A stretch of DNA of 34,718 nt from Legionella brunensis (GCF_001467025.1 NZ_LNXV01000015.1:1-34718); one strand, 5' to 3'; shown: positions 9,272 through 17,910, numbered from the stretch's first letter. Numbers and translations are program-made. Notes: generated from the letters alone by a model not told the origin.

Positions 9272-9823
9272 ATGTTAATTGGATATGCCAGAGTTTCAAC
9301 TGATGATCAAAATTTAAACTTACAACATGATGCTTTAAAAAATGCTGGATGCAAACGTATTTTTGATGACAAAGTTTCGGGAGGCAAAAGTCAAAGGCCA
9401 GGTTTAGAGGCAGCACTAGAATTTGCTCGAGAAGGCGATATTATTATTGTTTGGCGTTTAGATCGGCTAAGTCGATCACTGAAAGATCTAATTGAAATGG
9501 TTGCCATTCTTGATTCAAAAAAAATAGGGTTGCGGAGCCTTAATGAATCTATTGACACTTCGTCAAGTTCAGGGAAGCTAATCTTTCATGTATTTGGCGC
9601 GTTAGCAGAGTTCGAACGAAATCTGATACGAGAGCGTACCCATGCAGGACTTCAAGCAGCCAGGGCGAGAGGACGGAATGGGGGAAGACCTAAAAAGCTT
9701 TCCGATGATAAGGCGAAATTAGCGTTACAACTTTATAAAGAAAAACAACACAGCATTAATCAAATATGTAATTTAATTGGAATTTCAAAGCCAACATTAT
9801 ACAAATATATAAAGAGCTCATAA
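9272..9823 (+). CDS. Serine recombinase of the resolvase/invertase family
   Basis: A 183-residue small serine recombinase. MLIGYARVSTDDQNL carries the nucleophile Ser9. IIVWRLDRLSRSLKDL and the FHVFGALAEFERNLIRERT segment are the usual catalytic-domain motifs. GRNGGRPKKL leads into a C-terminal helix-turn-helix ending TLYKYI. ATG at 9272 is preferred over a TTG at 9245 because the family begins at this methionine. No transposase is next to it, so it may resolve plasmid multimers or be a remnant of a Tn3-like element. The HEPN-like gene begins 16 bases downstream, suggesting one transcript. Confidence 0.92.
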   Translation: MLIGYARVSTDDQNLNLQHDALKNAGCKRIFDDKVSGGKSQRPGLEAALEFAREGDIIIVWRLDRLSRSLKDLIEMVAILDSKKIGLRSLNESIDTSSSSGKLIFHVFGALAEFERNLIRERTHAGLQAARARGRNGGRPKKLSDDKAKLALQLYKEKQHSINQICNLIGISKPTLYKYIKSS

Positions 9824-9839
9824 TAAGGAGTTTATAGAT

Positions 9840-10715
9840 ATGACTGATAGCCGCTTATTTTCCCTTCATTATTCGGCTGATACTACAAAATATGAAGATA
9901 AAAAAAAATTTAGAAATAGAATGATAAAATATTTGCATGATGTAATTAATGAAGTTGATCCCCAAAATACTCAAAAACTTTGCCGGCAGCAAATGGGTAT
10001 AACTATCCCGGCCTATCGTAGCTCAATAAATATACTTAACTTTATATATGATGTTGAAAATGAATTTTGCAAAGAAGAAATTGAAATACACAATATTTTA
10101 GATTTGATTACTGTAGTTTATGATTCTTGGGATCAAATAAATTCCCATTCATTAAAGTCAATTAGAGAAAAATATGTAATTAATATAAATAAAATATTTT
10201 CTGAAGAATCAATGTGCTATGTGCTACATGATGATGGTAAGGTTCGCTATTATCCAGACGAAGAATTTCAACTACTAGTAAAAAGTACACTAAGCGAGTT
10301 GAACAATAAATCTTATGCCGCATATTTGAAACAATTTAATAATGTTCTTGATGAATTTTATAAAAAACGTAGTGAAGAATCCCCTATTCAAAGTTTCTTT
10401 GCTTTAATAGAATCCTTTGTACTAGCCATTACAAAGAAAGGATATAAACAACTAAATGCACAATCGGTTGAGGAACTCCATAAAATAATCAGCAGTAAAG
10501 TAAACAATTATACCCCTAATGATTTAAATGCACTTGAGGGATTTAAAGAAGGATTAATGAGCTGGATTAAAATGTGTCATAAGTATCGTCATGGTAAAGG
10601 TACTCATGCACATGCCATTGTACCCATAGAAATTTTCGATTACATATTTTCTGCTGGAATTTCAATATATAGATCTTTATTACAGCTAAATGAAAAATTT
10701 CAATTAGGCATTTAA
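9840..10715 (+). CDS. HEPN-like protein, possible RNase or abortive-infection factor
   Basis: A 291-residue soluble, mostly helical protein. Near the C terminus WIKMCHKYRHGKGTHAHA contains R250 followed by H256 (R-x5-H) with further histidines, which fits the R-x4-6-H catalytic signature of HEPN RNases. The middle has CYVLHDDGKVRYYPDEEFQ, a pattern I recall from other HEPN-containing hypotheticals. It lies 16 bases after the resolvase with an AAGGAG site. HEPN proteins on mobile elements often act in toxin-antitoxin or phage defence. No partner antitoxin is seen, so function is inference. Confidence 0.6.
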   Translation: MTDSRLFSLHYSADTTKYEDKKKFRNRMIKYLHDVINEVDPQNTQKLCRQQMGITIPAYRSSINILNFIYDVENEFCKEEIEIHNILDLITVVYDSWDQINSHSLKSIREKYVININKIFSEESMCYVLHDDGKVRYYPDEEFQLLVKSTLSELNNKSYAAYLKQFNNVLDEFYKKRSEESPIQSFFALIESFVLAITKKGYKQLNAQSVEELHKIISSKVNNYTPNDLNALEGFKEGLMSWIKMCHKYRHGKGTHAHAIVPIEIFDYIFSAGISIYRSLLQLNEKFQLGI

Positions 10716-10778
10716 CAATGGATCATTTTATTACGAACTATTTAATCTAGAGATGACATGTAACTTGGGCTTAATTAA

Positions 10779-11678
10779 TCAACTAGACGAATTTTTATTT
10801 ATATGCAAAGAATGTGAGGAAGCATCTAGCGTAACCAGACTTCCAATTGGTAAAACACAGTTATTCACTCCATGACTATATGGGAAATTTTTAAGGCAAG
10901 GTACTTTAACACGCCCTGCCCATTCATTTATAACGTCATCGATAGTTCCCTCTGTATCGTCTTTAGAAATACAATCTTCAAATTGACCAAATACAATCCC
11001 TGAAACCTGAACTAATATTCCTGCCAAATCTAAATGAGAAATCATTCTATCTATATTATAGGGTTCAGTGCCTACGTCTTCTAATAACAAAATTTTATTT
11101 TTAAAATCAGGCTGATAAGGTGTCCCCATTAAAGAGGTAATCAGTGATAAATTTCCACCTACTAATTTACCTTTAATTATACCTTCATGAATAATCTGTC
11201 CACCTTGGACAGAATAAGCTTCATTAAACAAACAAGATAAAAATGTTTTTTCTAATAACGGATTAAGCGGGAGAGTAAGTGTATATCCACTGTAGGAAAT
11301 TAAGCCTGTTTTTTTTAGAATCCCTAATTGCAAAGCTGTTGTATCGCTGAACCCAACAAGAATTTTTGGGTTTTTTGATATGATATGATAATCAAGCAAA
11401 GGTAAAATTCGTTGTGAACCTTGCCCTCCTCTACTAACAATAATAGCTTTGACCTCTGGGGCTTTAAAAAAATCCATTATATCTTTTGCCCGATTTCCAT
11501 CGCTCCCAGCTAAAAATCTATCCTCTTCTTCAAAATGAGATCCAAATCTTATATTAAATCCCATGGATTGGAGATAATGAATTCCTTTATCAATTGACTT
11601 TGATCTTAATGGACTTGAAGGAGAAACAACACCTATGGTATCGCCTTTTTTTAAAGGATTTGGATTAATAATTTTCAT
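10779..11678 (-). CDS. S66 family LD-carboxypeptidase (LdcA/MccF-like)
   Basis: A 299-residue serine peptidase. GDTIGVVSPSSPL opens the N-terminal domain, SRGGQGSQRILPLLDY precedes the nucleophile Ser111 in VGFSDTTAL, Glu200 lies in LLLEDVGTEPYNIDRM, and His269 is in NFPYSHGVNN, completing the Ser-Glu-His triad of the family. Members either trim the terminal D-Ala from murein tetrapeptides during recycling or, as MccF, cleave peptide-nucleotide antibiotics to give immunity. There is no signal peptide, so it is cytoplasmic. It stands alone, opposite in direction to its neighbours. On an accessory plasmid an immunity role is possible but not shown. Confidence 0.88.
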   Translation of the reverse strand: MKIINPNPLKKGDTIGVVSPSSPLRSKSIDKGIHYLQSMGFNIRFGSHFEEEDRFLAGSDGNRAKDIMDFFKAPEVKAIIVSRGGQGSQRILPLLDYHIISKNPKILVGFSDTTALQLGILKKTGLISYSGYTLTLPLNPLLEKTFLSCLFNEAYSVQGGQIIHEGIIKGKLVGGNLSLITSLMGTPYQPDFKNKILLLEDVGTEPYNIDRMISHLDLAGILVQVSGIVFGQFEDCISKDDTEGTIDDVINEWAGRVKVPCLKNFPYSHGVNNCVLPIGSLVTLDASSHSLHINKNSSS

Positions 11679-12018
11679 AATACATTAATCATTTAATATG
11701 GTTTGTATTTTAATATGATTCTTTTAATCTAAACCACATCAAAAAATATTTGCTCTTAGGTTTTTGTCTGATATTAAGAAACTCACCATATCAAAAGATC
11801 ATATTAAGATCTTATCCATCTCAAACGTTTGATTTCTGTCGCTTCGTCAGTACAGCAAATAAGTTTATTTTTCATCGAAAATATCTAGTTTGTGAAAGAT
11901 AAGGTACGTTATCTAGCTCAAATAATACTATGCTATTTTTAAATAGCTAAGGTAATTTAGCTTGCAAAAATTTCATATTATATATATCATATATCGATAA
12001 TTGATATATAATTTAATT
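11679..12018. other. Intergenic region with HigBA promoter area
   Basis: This spacer between the divergent LD-carboxypeptidase and higB has no convincing ORF. It is AT-rich, with short inverted repeats such as AGATAA/TTATCT near 11897-11914. The right end carries the operator-like repeat listed next. Confidence 0.5.
11981..12010 (+). promoter_or_regulatory. Candidate HigA operator
   Basis: TATATATCA (11981-11989) and TGATATATA (12002-12010) form a perfect 9-bp inverted repeat with a 12-base spacer, ending 8 bases before the higB ATG. HigA-type antitoxins usually autorepress at such sites. The sequence is very AT-rich, so chance is possible. Confidence 0.5.
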
Positions 12019-12312
12019 ATGATAATTAATTTTCAGGATAAATTAACCGAAGATGTTTTTAATGGAGTGAGTAGTCGTTACTCAAGAAAGCTTCCTAGTG
12101 AATTGCATAAAAAAGCACAACGGAAGTTAGACATGATTCATGCGGCTACCATCATTGATACACTAAAAATTCCACCAAGTAATAAATTGTCAAAGTTAAC
12201 TGGCAATTTATCAGAATTTTGGCGTATTAAAATTGATAAGCAGTGGGCAGTAATTTTCAGATGGGAAAATGGAAATGCTTACGATGTATGTATCCTTGAT
12301 TATCATGACTAA
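12019..12312 (+). CDS. higB: HigB-type toxin (plasmid maintenance killer)
   Basis: A 97-residue RelE-superfamily toxin of the HigB/proteic killer group. KLTEDVFNGVSSRY at the N terminus, RKLDMIHAATIIDTLKIPPS, KLSKLTGNLSEFWRIKIDKQ and the ending WAVIFRW...YDVCILDYH are typical. ATG at 12019 is preferred over an upstream TTG at 12001 because the family starts with this residue and the TTG lies in the operator. The antitoxin gene begins 10 bases after the stop. The toxin probably cleaves mRNA on the ribosome. Confidence 0.92.
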   Translation: MIINFQDKLTEDVFNGVSSRYSRKLPSELHKKAQRKLDMIHAATIIDTLKIPPSNKLSKLTGNLSEFWRIKIDKQWAVIFRWENGNAYDVCILDYHD

Positions 12313-12322
12313 GGAGATAACT

Positions 12323-12634
12323 ATGTTACCAACACACAGAGCCCCCACCCTTCCAGGTGAAATGCTTTTAGAGGAATTTCTTAAACCGATGAACTTAACA
12401 CAAAAGGCTTTTGCCACTCATCTAGGGTGGACTTACGCGAAACTCAACGAAATTGTACACGGTAGAAGAGGAATTACACCAGAAACAGCTTTGGACCTAG
12501 CAGATGCATTGAGCATGGAACCTGAGTTTTGGCTTAATCTACAAAGAGATTGGGATTTATGGCATGCTAAACAGAAACACAAAGCAATCGTAAAAATCCA
12601 AATTCTTAGTCAGAATCATGAGCTGAGGGCATAA
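12323..12634 (+). CDS. higA: HigA-type antitoxin
   Basis: A 103-residue XRE-family antitoxin. It begins LPTHRAPTLPGEMLLEEFLK, and the helix-turn-helix is LTQKAFATHLGWTYAKLNEI followed by VHGRRGITPETALDLADAL, ending with EPEFWLNLQRDWDLW, the standard VapI/HigA pattern. AAGGAG at 12311-12316 is six bases before ATG 12323, which fixes the start against an in-frame upstream extension. It is cotranscribed with higB and should autorepress the operon. Confidence 0.93.
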   Translation: MLPTHRAPTLPGEMLLEEFLKPMNLTQKAFATHLGWTYAKLNEIVHGRRGITPETALDLADALSMEPEFWLNLQRDWDLWHAKQKHKAIVKIQILSQNHELRA

Positions 12635-12663
12635 TATTTTTATTTCCCTCCAGCTCTCAAATA

Positions 12664-12759
12664 TTACTGCGCATCCATTAATTTCCCAAGTTCCTTCTTG
12701 TCGTTGGTTATCGTATTAGTCACTTGCAATGGTTCAAGGTTAAGTAGTTGACAAATACA
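12664..12759 (-). pseudogene. Possible 3' remnant of a lost gene
   Basis: On the minus strand a 31-codon open stretch ends in TAA at 12664 and reads with ordinary codon use (QLLNLEPLQVTNTITNDKKE and on). It has no start codon or ribosome site, and its upstream end meets a stop at 12760-12762, right where the next gene's promoter begins. It may be the tail of a gene removed by recombination. Family is unknown. Confidence 0.25.
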
Positions 12760-12775
12760 TTAATTTATGTACAAT
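12748..12775 (+). promoter_or_regulatory. Sigma70-type promoter for the HNH-like gene
   Basis: TTGACA at 12748-12753 and TACAAT at 12770-12775 with a 16-base spacer. The predicted transcript start is about 12782, which supports ATG 12816 as start codon and excludes the in-frame ATG at 12774. Confidence 0.65.
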
Positions 12776-12815
12776 GTGCATTGGTTTTATGTACTTGATT
12801 TATGGAATAATCAAT

Positions 12816-13835
12816 ATGGATGTTGAAAAAAAATTAAGTGCTGCCACTACTGATAAAAATCTAAATATGCTTCGGGATAAGCTTAACAAGACTTACCGAA
12901 AAATTAATCATAAACGACACGAATGTTTAACTCCTCACTGTAAACAGGATTTAGGTTCCACTCAAAATTGTCATGCCATATCAAAGACAAATATTAGAAC
13001 ATATGAGCCCCAACCTAATTCGTTAATAAAAATTGTAAAAGACGTTTTTCAAACTCTTTTTCCTGGAGAAGAGGGAAGGAAATTTTTTGAGCAATTTAGT
13101 ATCAACAATGATCCAACTTTTAAAGGATTCTGTAACGATTGTGATCGACTTCTTTTTAATGAAGTAGACGGTTACCTACATGTTTCAGGAACAGAAATAC
13201 CAGATATAGTCCTTCTTCAATTACATTACCGTTTGGTTTGCTACGGTATAATTGACCTGGAAAGGCTAAAAATTTTAAATGAAGGACTTTTAAATTACAC
13301 GGAAAGTTTTCAGCCGGGAAGTGAATGGTGTAATACATTAAAGAATGAGATTATTCCTAAAACCGCCCTAGTGTACACTCAGCATCTTCAAGTAAAAGAA
13401 AAGTGTGAATATTACCTCAACAAAATAAAGCAATCAGGTATGTTACCACCCCAAATGCCAAAAATATTTCTAGAAGGAAATAAGACAAATCCCCTATGCT
13501 TTGGTCGAGTTGGTTATTATGCCTATCAATACGCTTATTCAGAGGAAGAAGTAATTTCAAAGTTCTTTTATTTTCTCCCCTTTGCGACTTTCTCAAGTAT
13601 TGTTGGTGAACGGGGCGAAAGTCACTTGGTTTTTACTTCTTTGACAGAAGATGCCGCTCATCTGGTTCCAATTATTAGAGTATTAGAGCAACCAAATTGG
13701 AAAGATATAATAGCTAATAAAATTTACAATTTTTCTGATGGATGTATATTAAGGCATATGCATGCAGGTATGAATGGCGTAAAAATTAATGACACACTAA
13801 ACTATTTTATAGAAAACTCAGGATTAGCTGCCTGA
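12816..13835 (+). CDS. Zinc-binding HNH-like protein of unknown function
   Basis: A 339-residue protein. The N-terminal part has Cys37 and Cys42 (ECLTPHC), then QNCHAISK with His53, and after about 50 residues FKGFCNDCDRLLF with Cys106 and Cys109. This spacing of metal ligands around an H-A/S-I core matches a group of zinc-binding, HNH-like proteins with AHSI and FC..HD..LF motifs that I recall from accessory regions. The rest is not recognised. The start follows from the promoter position. It precedes a DEDDh exonuclease by 91 bases on the same strand, so the two could form a nuclease pair. Nuclease activity is inference. Confidence 0.55.
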   Translation: MDVEKKLSAATTDKNLNMLRDKLNKTYRKINHKRHECLTPHCKQDLGSTQNCHAISKTNIRTYEPQPNSLIKIVKDVFQTLFPGEEGRKFFEQFSINNDPTFKGFCNDCDRLLFNEVDGYLHVSGTEIPDIVLLQLHYRLVCYGIIDLERLKILNEGLLNYTESFQPGSEWCNTLKNEIIPKTALVYTQHLQVKEKCEYYLNKIKQSGMLPPQMPKIFLEGNKTNPLCFGRVGYYAYQYAYSEEEVISKFFYFLPFATFSSIVGERGESHLVFTSLTEDAAHLVPIIRVLEQPNWKDIIANKIYNFSDGCILRHMHAGMNGVKINDTLNYFIENSGLAA

Positions 13836-13926
13836 GTTTGAATTAATTGTTTCGCCTTTTCTGTTAGTCTATTATCCATTTTTAACTCGGAATATACCAT
13901 TAACATCAACATGCAAGGTATTGTTA

Positions 13927-14823
13927 ATGCAAGAATCATTATTAAATGAGCTTTTAGCCAATCCAGATTACAAAATTCTTAGGCGTCTATCCAACGAATT
14001 CGAGTCAATCTTAAATCAAGACCCTAAAATCTTTGTTGCAACCATTGTTGATTTAGAAACGATGGGAATGGATGCGCAAACCAACGAAATTATTGAAATA
14101 GGCTTATTATCTTTTGCTTTTACAAACGGCGATGGTGTTATAAATATTCTTGATAGCTACAATGAATTACAAGATCCCGGTAAATTGATCCCACCTGAAA
14201 TAACCAAAATAACAGGGATTACTAATGGAGACGTTCAAGGAAAAGCTATCGATTGGAACACTGTACATAACATTCTCAATCAATCCCACTTAATCATTTG
14301 CCACAATAGTCGATTTGACCGAAATTTTTTAGAGCTACAGACTCCTGCAATAGTAAAGAAAACCATAGAAAGGAAACCATTCGGGTGTACCCTATCAGAC
14401 ATTGACTGGAAAGAAAGAGGCTATGAGAGCAGTAAATTAGAATACTTAAATTTTAAATTAGGTTATTTCTATGAGGGACACCGCGCAATAATAGATTGCT
14501 GGGCAACCCTAAACTTACTATTAAACGAAGATGGAGCGTTTGATGAATTAAAAGCAAACGTCCGTAAAAAAGAAGTTTTATTATGTGCTGAAAATGCAGC
14601 GTTTGAGAAAAAGGATTTACTTCAATCTAGAAAATATCGATGGTCAGATGGTAAGAGTCGTTTACCAAAATGTTGGTATATTGTCCTAAAAAGTGAACAT
14701 TTTGAAGAAGAAAAAGAATGGCTAGATACACATATCTATGAACGGCCTGGTGCTTCAGAAACATTAACTGCAATAGAAATTACTGCCCATAAACGCTATT
14801 CATTTAGAGCAGAACAAAAATAA
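13927..14823 (+). CDS. DnaQ-like DEDDh 3'-5' exonuclease
   Basis: A 298-residue exonuclease with all five active-site residues visible: Asp42 and Glu44 in IVDLETMGM, Asp131 in ICHNSRFDRNF, and His185 and Asp190 in EGHRAIIDCWATL. The C-terminal part, YRWSDGKSRLPKCWY and on, is an extension I recall from stand-alone DnaQ-like exonucleases, not from the replicative epsilon subunit. ATG 13927 is preferred, with AAGG at 13915-13918; a TTG lies 6 bases upstream. It may take part in DNA repair, with umuDC downstream, or in defence, with the HNH-like gene upstream. Confidence 0.88.
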   Translation: MQESLLNELLANPDYKILRRLSNEFESILNQDPKIFVATIVDLETMGMDAQTNEIIEIGLLSFAFTNGDGVINILDSYNELQDPGKLIPPEITKITGITNGDVQGKAIDWNTVHNILNQSHLIICHNSRFDRNFLELQTPAIVKKTIERKPFGCTLSDIDWKERGYESSKLEYLNFKLGYFYEGHRAIIDCWATLNLLLNEDGAFDELKANVRKKEVLLCAENAAFEKKDLLQSRKYRWSDGKSRLPKCWYIVLKSEHFEEEKEWLDTHIYERPGASETLTAIEITAHKRYSFRAEQK

Positions 14824-14977
14824 ACCATTCAAATTAAGTACTTAACCCCTTCACATAGCCCCTTTCTACCAAAAGGTAAAAAAATATTTTTAACTTTTTT
14901 CTAAATTATTCCGCAGGTTAAAATAATTATTTAAAAACAAGCCATTTTGATCTATTTACAATCGATGGCCTGCCCTC

Positions 14978-15007
14978 TATGATTTGATTAATGTTACAGA
15001 AATCATA
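14978..15007 (+). promoter_or_regulatory. Inverted repeat upstream of umuD, candidate operator
   Basis: TATGATTT (14978-14985) and AAATCATA (15000-15007) form a perfect 8-bp inverted repeat with a 14-base spacer, 13 bases before the umuD start. No canonical LexA box (CTGT-N8-ACAG) is visible here, so control may differ from E. coli. Confidence 0.4.
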
Positions 15008-15020
15008 ATGAGAAGACCGT

Positions 15021-15539
15021 ATGCAGCATGGTGGAAAAAGAGAGGGTGCGGGACGCCCTATAGGTAGTAATCAGTATGGCGAGCCAACTAAAACATTGCG
15101 AGTTCCTATTTCTCGCATTAATGAAGTTAAAGAATATCTTCAAAATCAGCCGAAAGGCATTCCTCTTTATAGTTCTAGAGTACGAGCAGGATTTCCCTCC
15201 CCTGCCGATGATTATATCGAATCTCATCTCGATTTAAACGAACATTTAATTAAACACCCTGCTTCAACCTTCTTTTTAATTGCTGAAGGCGATTCGATGA
15301 CTGATGCCGGCATTCAGCCAGGTGACATGTTGATTGTTGATAAAAGTGTCGAACCAACTCATGGTAAAATTGTCATTGCCGCCATTGATGGAGAGCTCAC
15401 CGTAAAAACCCTTTCAAAAGTAAACGGCAAAGTCCAACTTATTCCAGGTAATAAAGCCTACAAACCTATCAATATCACCGACTCACAAGATTTAGTCATT
15501 TGGGGTGTAGTTACCCATGTTATTCATCAGGCAGGATAA
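15021..15539 (+). CDS. umuD: UmuD-type S24 self-cleaving protein
   Basis: Subunit of DNA polymerase V. The self-cleavage site is Ala56-Gly57 (VRAGFPSP), and the catalytic dyad is Ser92 (AEGDSMTDAGI) and Lys129 (ELTVKTL). At 172 residues it is longer than E. coli UmuD (139), with about 30 extra N-terminal residues including GGKREGAGRPIGS, a feature of plasmid and some gammaproteobacterial homologues. It overlaps nothing, and umuC starts 2 bases after its stop, so the pair is coupled. Cleavage by activated RecA would turn on translesion synthesis. Confidence 0.95.
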   Translation: MQHGGKREGAGRPIGSNQYGEPTKTLRVPISRINEVKEYLQNQPKGIPLYSSRVRAGFPSPADDYIESHLDLNEHLIKHPASTFFLIAEGDSMTDAGIQPGDMLIVDKSVEPTHGKIVIAAIDGELTVKTLSKVNGKVQLIPGNKAYKPINITDSQDLVIWGVVTHVIHQAG

Positions 15540-15541
15540 CC

Positions 15542-16804
15542 ATGTACGCACTGATTGATTGCAATAATTTTTACGCCAGCTGCGAGCGTCTATTTCGACC
15601 CGATTTACGAAATCTTCCCATCATTGTTTTAAGTAATAATGATGGTTGTGTGGTCGCACGGTCTAATGAATCCAAAGCGCTTGGAATTAAAATGGGGGTT
15701 CCCTACTTCGAAGTCAAAGGGCTTTGTAAACAACATAAGGTGCAAGTCTTTTCTTCCAATTACACACTGTATGGTGATTTATCGCATCGGGTCATGACAG
15801 TCATAGAAGCCAATTGGCCGGATACGGAAATCTATTCCATTGATGAAGCTTTTTTAAACTTAAAAACGTTAGCAGAGGATAAAATTGAAGCGTTTTGTAC
15901 CCACTTGCAAAAAACAATTTTAACCCATACTGGCATTCCTGTTTCTATCGGAATTGGCCGCACGAAAACGCTTGCTAAAGTGGCTAATCATGTCGCCAAA
16001 AAGAAATTAAACATTCCTGTCTTTAATGTGACGCATCAAGAAAAGCACTGGCTTGCCCATCTGGAAGTGGATGACATTTGGGGCGTTGGCCGCCAATGGT
16101 ATAAAAAACTCAGTAGCTTTGGTGTCACCAATGCGCTTGAGCTTTCAAAATTAAATCCGCGGTTTGTTAAAGACCGCTTTAATGTGGTCTTACAAAGAAC
16201 CGTCTTGGAGCTATCAGGAAAGCCCTGTTTGGAATTGGAAGAAATCGTCCCTAAACAATCCATCATGTCCTCTTGTTCTTTTGGTGGGTTACAATCCGCT
16301 TTTGGTTTTATTCAAGAAGCAATAAGTCATCACTGTGGGACTGCTTGGGCCAAAATGCGACGACAAGGACTCATTACCCAGCATTTATCCGTTTTTGTGC
16401 GCTCAAATCCTTTTCGTGAAGATTTAGCGCAATACTCCAATTCCATTGGCTTTCGCCTGGCTAATCCCACAGATGACGTGCGTTATTTAACAACAGCAGC
16501 TAAATTGTGCCTTGAACGCATTTATCGTAAAGGAATTCAGTATCATAAATGCGGCGTCTTGCTCGCTGATTTAATTGATAAGCAATATCGCCAAATGGAT
16601 TTGTTCCATCAACCCAGTGATGAGGATGTCGTTGAAACAGAGAAGATCATGAATCTGATTATGGGAATTAATCAAAAATACGGACCAAGAACCATGCGAC
16701 TGGCAGCGGAAGGGTTTCGAAAGTCCTGGTCTATGAAGCGACAATTAAAATCGCCGCACTACACAACTAATTGGTCAGAACTTCCAAAGGCTTATTTGAG
16801 ATAA
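15542..16804 (+). CDS. umuC: UmuC, Y-family DNA polymerase V catalytic subunit
   Basis: A 420-residue translesion polymerase. MYALIDCNNFYASCERLFRP holds the first catalytic aspartate Asp6, EIYSIDEAFLNL the Asp-Glu pair, and SIGIGRTKTLAKVANHVAKK and DDIWGVGRQW the helix-hairpin region. The C terminus (YGPRTMRLAAEGF) is typical of UmuC. ATG at 15542 is chosen because it lies 2 bases after the umuD stop and the family begins MYALID; an in-frame upstream extension into umuD is unlikely. Such plasmid-borne pairs raise survival and mutation after DNA damage. Confidence 0.96.
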   Translation: MYALIDCNNFYASCERLFRPDLRNLPIIVLSNNDGCVVARSNESKALGIKMGVPYFEVKGLCKQHKVQVFSSNYTLYGDLSHRVMTVIEANWPDTEIYSIDEAFLNLKTLAEDKIEAFCTHLQKTILTHTGIPVSIGIGRTKTLAKVANHVAKKKLNIPVFNVTHQEKHWLAHLEVDDIWGVGRQWYKKLSSFGVTNALELSKLNPRFVKDRFNVVLQRTVLELSGKPCLELEEIVPKQSIMSSCSFGGLQSAFGFIQEAISHHCGTAWAKMRRQGLITQHLSVFVRSNPFREDLAQYSNSIGFRLANPTDDVRYLTTAAKLCLERIYRKGIQYHKCGVLLADLIDKQYRQMDLFHQPSDEDVVETEKIMNLIMGINQKYGPRTMRLAAEGFRKSWSMKRQLKSPHYTTNWSELPKAYLR

Positions 16805-16962
16805 CTAGACGACTACTGGCGTGCTTTTCACGGAAAAGATTAACCTTAATCCTCTTTTGCGTATTTATTTTGATGTTTTTAAGGGTTTTTAAGACTTTTT
16901 CATGATTTTGTCCTATAACAAAGAAAGACTTAGGTTCATAGTTTCAATTAGAAGGATTAAGT

Positions 16963-17640
16963 ATGTGCGGTCGCTTCACTATTGATACCGATTACGAAAC
17001 AATTAAAGAGCAATTCGGTATTCACCAGATTGAACCGTTGCCAAATAGCTTTAATGTAGCGCCAACAGAAACAGCCCTATGTCTTATGAAAGCCAAGGAA
17101 GGACTTAGAGCCGTTCAAATGCGCTGGGGAATCGTACCTTGGTATGCAAAAGAAAGGAAAAATGCACTCTTAATCAATGCGCGAGCAGAAACGGCTGCGG
17201 AAAAACCTGCCTTTCGCCAAAGCTTAAAATACCGTCGCTGCATTATGCTGATGAGTGGTTTTTTCGAGTGGCAACATCATCTAAACGATAAAAAAACAGT
17301 CAAACAACCCTACTACATTACGAGAGCCGATCACAAACTTATGGCCGTGGCAGCCCTTTGGGAACGCTTTCAACCAGAACATGACATCATGATTCCGTCT
17401 TGTTGTGTATTAACCACAGAGCCTAATGCCTTAGTTGCTGAGCTTCATGACCGCATGCCCTGGATACTATCGGAAGAACAACAACACGAATGGCTAGACC
17501 CTGAACAATTTTCGCAGAAAGACTTAGAGACGGTGATGCATCATCAAAAAGAATTAAATCTTGCTTGTTTTCCAGTTACAAAAGCCGTTAACAGTGCGCT
17601 ATATAAAGAGAAAGACGCCATTATTCCCTTAACCCAGTAA
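16963..17640 (+). CDS. yedK: YedK/HMCES-type abasic-site DNA-protein crosslink protein
   Basis: A 225-residue SRAP-domain protein. Cys2 (MCGRFT), which forms the thiazolidine link to abasic sites once Met1 is removed, is present, as are Asn72 (LLINARAET), Glu102 (SGFFEWQ) and His162 (ELHDRMPWIL). NVAPTE and MRWGIVPW are family motifs. AAGGA precedes the ATG. It shields abasic sites in single-stranded DNA. It lies 158 bases after umuC on the same strand and was once called SOS response-associated peptidase, so it probably works with UmuDC on damaged or newly transferred single strands. Confidence 0.95.
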   Translation: MCGRFTIDTDYETIKEQFGIHQIEPLPNSFNVAPTETALCLMKAKEGLRAVQMRWGIVPWYAKERKNALLINARAETAAEKPAFRQSLKYRRCIMLMSGFFEWQHHLNDKKTVKQPYYITRADHKLMAVAALWERFQPEHDIMIPSCCVLTTEPNALVAELHDRMPWILSEEQQHEWLDPEQFSQKDLETVMHHQKELNLACFPVTKAVNSALYKEKDAIIPLTQ

Positions 17641-17910
17641 GAGTTACAGGCCGATAAACATAGATATAAAGCAATTATTTTGGAACTTTTCGGTATCTTT
17701 ACGATACAGGGAGTAAGGAGAATTGTTGAGGGACGTCAGGATTGTTATTCTATAATTGTGGTTAAAATCTTGCACGGCTAACAAAACCTTATTGGAGGTC
17801 AAAAGAAAGTACGGTGAGCCAGCTTAAATTTACTAAGACGCCTAAAGTACTTTTGGTGACATCCCCTTAAAAGCAGCAACCGTTGCAAGACTAACCACTT
17901 TCTTCTATTC

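Noticed and set aside
14824-15020. LexA box before umuD
   Set aside because: No CTGT-N8-ACAG match was found; only an unrelated inverted repeat is present.
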